From an uncultured Sphingomonadales bacterium (GTDB lineage: Bacteria > Pseudomonadota > Alphaproteobacteria > Sphingomonadales > Sphingomonadaceae): DNA of 8,479 nt. A model generated the notes under the pieces. The model saw only the letters and a list, made by a program, of their open reading frames with translations. It had not been told where the DNA came from and ran no database searches. Made by a program: the position numbers and the translations under genes. This document shows positions 6,601-8,479 of the stretch, in pieces (within the stretch, counting starts at the first letter, position 1; every line of letters starts with the position of its first letter). The DNA is taken from NCBI GenBank assembly GCA_903893935.1, contig CAITOD010000703.1, forward strand, positions 1-8,479. The letters are read 5' to 3'.

Positions 6601-7391
6601 GAGCCTTGCCGGACCTTCGCCGCCAAACGCCACATCCGATCTATCGCGTGGAACTGGGCGAGGCAGCCTATAACCACGGCTATCGTCGCGAAAACGGTCT
6701 GGCCGATGGCTGGATGTTTTTTCGGTCAGACGAAGGCGTCCCCGGAGAAATCGCCTTGGCCAGCGGGCTGGGCGAGGATGGAGCACCCTGGTTTCTGGCG
6801 GTGGAGCACGCCGGCGTCGCAGCCCGTTTGCGCGACGAATACCCTGCCGCCGTCACAGGCCCACCGCCCGGCCGTTTCCACGGCGTCTTTGCCTTTTCCA
6901 CCCAGCACGAAATGCGCCTCGCCCTTTCGCGCGCATTTCACCTGGCGCGCAGCTTGCCCACATTTCCGCTCGCACAGTTTGAGGCAGAAGTGGCAGAGCT
7001 TGGCGCGACCGAGACCGACCGCATAGTGCGCCAACGCATTGGGCAGAACTATTTTCGCCGCGCCCTGCTGGATTACTGGGAAGGCCGCTGTCCGCTGACA
7101 CAGATCCGCGAACCCGCCCTGCTGCGCGCCAGTCACATCGTCCCCTGGGCCGAATGCACCACCGACGCCCAGCGATTGGACGTCCACAACGGCCTGCTGC
7201 TTGCCGCACACTGGGACGCCGCATTTGACAAGGGTCTGGTCAGCTTTGACAGCGATGGCCGCGCTTTGATCAAGCCCGATCTTGACCCCGCAGTGATTGC
7301 CTTGCTCGCACCCGACAAGGCTACCCCGCTGCCACTAGACCCAAAACACTTGGCTCCGCTGTCGTGGCACAGGGCACATTTTGGATTTTGA
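6585..7391 (+). CDS. HNH endonuclease (HNH_2 type), putative restriction endonuclease
   Basis: A 268-residue protein with a C-terminal HNH_2-like nuclease domain at about 145-225. The core is RQRIGQNYFRRALLDYWEGRCPLT, then RASHIVPW with H184, HNGLLLAAHWDAAFD with N202 and H209, and GLVSF after it. This is the usual order for HNH_2 putative restriction enzymes, which cut DNA with a single metal ion in a beta-beta-alpha-metal fold. The family often reads TGI after the CPL; here it is TQI. Residues 1-140 form a separate N-terminal domain that I do not recognise and that may recognise DNA or a modification. The ATG at 6585 lacks a clear ribosome site and lies in a hairpin loop; the frame is open further upstream, so the start is uncertain, with GTG at 6597 another option. 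The gene follows the small protein gene by 46 bases without a visible terminator, so co-transcription is likely. Confidence 0.85.
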   Translation: MLRPVRALPDLRRQTPHPIYRVELGEAAYNHGYRRENGLADGWMFFRSDEGVPGEIALASGLGEDGAPWFLAVEHAGVAARLRDEYPAAVTGPPPGRFHGVFAFSTQHEMRLALSRAFHLARSLPTFPLAQFEAEVAELGATETDRIVRQRIGQNYFRRALLDYWEGRCPLTQIREPALLRASHIVPWAECTTDAQRLDVHNGLLLAAHWDAAFDKGLVSFDSDGRALIKPDLDPAVIALLAPDKATPLPLDPKHLAPLSWHRAHFGF

Positions 7392-7408
7392 AATTTCTTG
7401 GAAATGAG

Positions 7409-7960
7409 ATGATTGCATCCCCGCTCATGTTCGATTTGGCGAGTATCAGTCCCCATTGGGAGGGATATCGCATTGCGGAACTTGAAGCGCCGATCATCCT
7501 CGGGATTGCCAGGTTACGGGAGCAATCCCAAGGCATGGCGTGCCTGGGCTTCGCGCTGATCAGCGAATTCGACTACGATGGCGTGCTGCATTCCATCGAC
7601 CACATCCAGGCATACCCCAGCATGATTGCCACAAACGAGGCTCTGATTCAAAGGCTTGAAGCGCACGAGCATGCGATCCTCAACAGGGAGGCAGCATGGA
7701 CGCTGAGCGACGAGAATGTTTTTCCCCCGAACCTGCTGCCCGCCACGTTGAATGTGATGCCCGGGAATTTCGGCACCCAGTTCACAGGGCGGCGCTGCGA
7801 ACACACGATCCCATACGACTTTATCTATGTCCGCATGTTTCGGATTGATCGCGAGGCTGGAGACCTCGTCGATCAGTTGCTCGGTTATGACGGCCTACAA
7901 GACCAGATTGTGGATTGCCTGTGCGCATTGGGCAGGGACGATGGTGCCAAAAATACATGA
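7409..7960 (+). CDS. Hypothetical protein (183 aa) downstream of the HNH nuclease
   Basis: Not recognised. It appears soluble, with no membrane helix or signal peptide, and is acidic overall, with a helical C-terminal section (DREAGDLVDQLLGYDGLQDQ) ending in an Asp/Lys-rich tail. Sequence such as LGFALISEFDYDGVLHSIDH suggests a mixed alpha/beta fold. The ATG at 7409 is preferred because GGA lies about 6 bases upstream and it begins 17 bases after the HNH stop. A longer form from GTG at 7364 would overlap the nuclease gene and adds 15 residues without a clear ribosome site. Close spacing suggests it is co-transcribed with the nuclease, so it may be an accessory or immunity protein; no evidence beyond position supports that. 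Confidence 0.65.
   Translation: MIASPLMFDLASISPHWEGYRIAELEAPIILGIARLREQSQGMACLGFALISEFDYDGVLHSIDHIQAYPSMIATNEALIQRLEAHEHAILNREAAWTLSDENVFPPNLLPATLNVMPGNFGTQFTGRRCEHTIPYDFIYVRMFRIDREAGDLVDQLLGYDGLQDQIVDCLCALGRDDGAKNT

Positions 7961-8479
<519 letters not shown>

Noticed and set aside
6726..7211. 161-codon minus-strand frame opposite the HNH gene
   Set aside because: The opposite strand encodes clear HNH_2 motifs; the antisense product shows no domain.

Overview
The window looks like a defence or accessory island on the chromosome or a plasmid of a GC-rich proteobacterium. The GC-biased codon use and the protein style suggest an alphaproteobacterium, possibly a sphingomonad, but no taxonomic marker of the host is present. 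The main genes all read on the plus strand.

Left part (1-5289): a tight three-gene operon. It starts with a very large Eco57I/DrmMI-like adenine-N6 DNA methyltransferase whose 5' end lies outside the window. A PD-(D/E)XK nuclease follows through a 4-base ATGA overlap, then a Trp-rich protein of unknown function through a second ATGA overlap. The arrangement suggests a modification enzyme, a separate nuclease and an accessory factor made together, as in a restriction-modification-like or phage-defence system. The helicase, PLD and DUF1998 genes of DISARM are not visible, although they could lie upstream. The middle of the methyltransferase (about 2050-3420) is clearly poorer in GC than its two ends, as expected for a target-recognition region that has been swapped.

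Middle part (5327-7960): a membrane-anchored GAF-domain protein, a 64-residue helical protein with its own promoter and a palindromic operator candidate, an HNH_2-type endonuclease whose start codon sits in a hairpin loop, and an unrecognised 183-residue protein. This may be a second, separately regulated defence module with a sensor, a small regulator and a nuclease, but that reading is inference.

Right end (7961-8479): no gene of the operons continues here. The minus strand holds a short AT-rich stretch that reads as a piece of RNA polymerase beta subunit around the two active-site lysines, resembling plastid or cyanobacterial RpoB. It is bounded by unrelated sequence and by an open reading frame that runs off the right edge. 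This could be a gene relic, transferred DNA or a chimeric assembly join.
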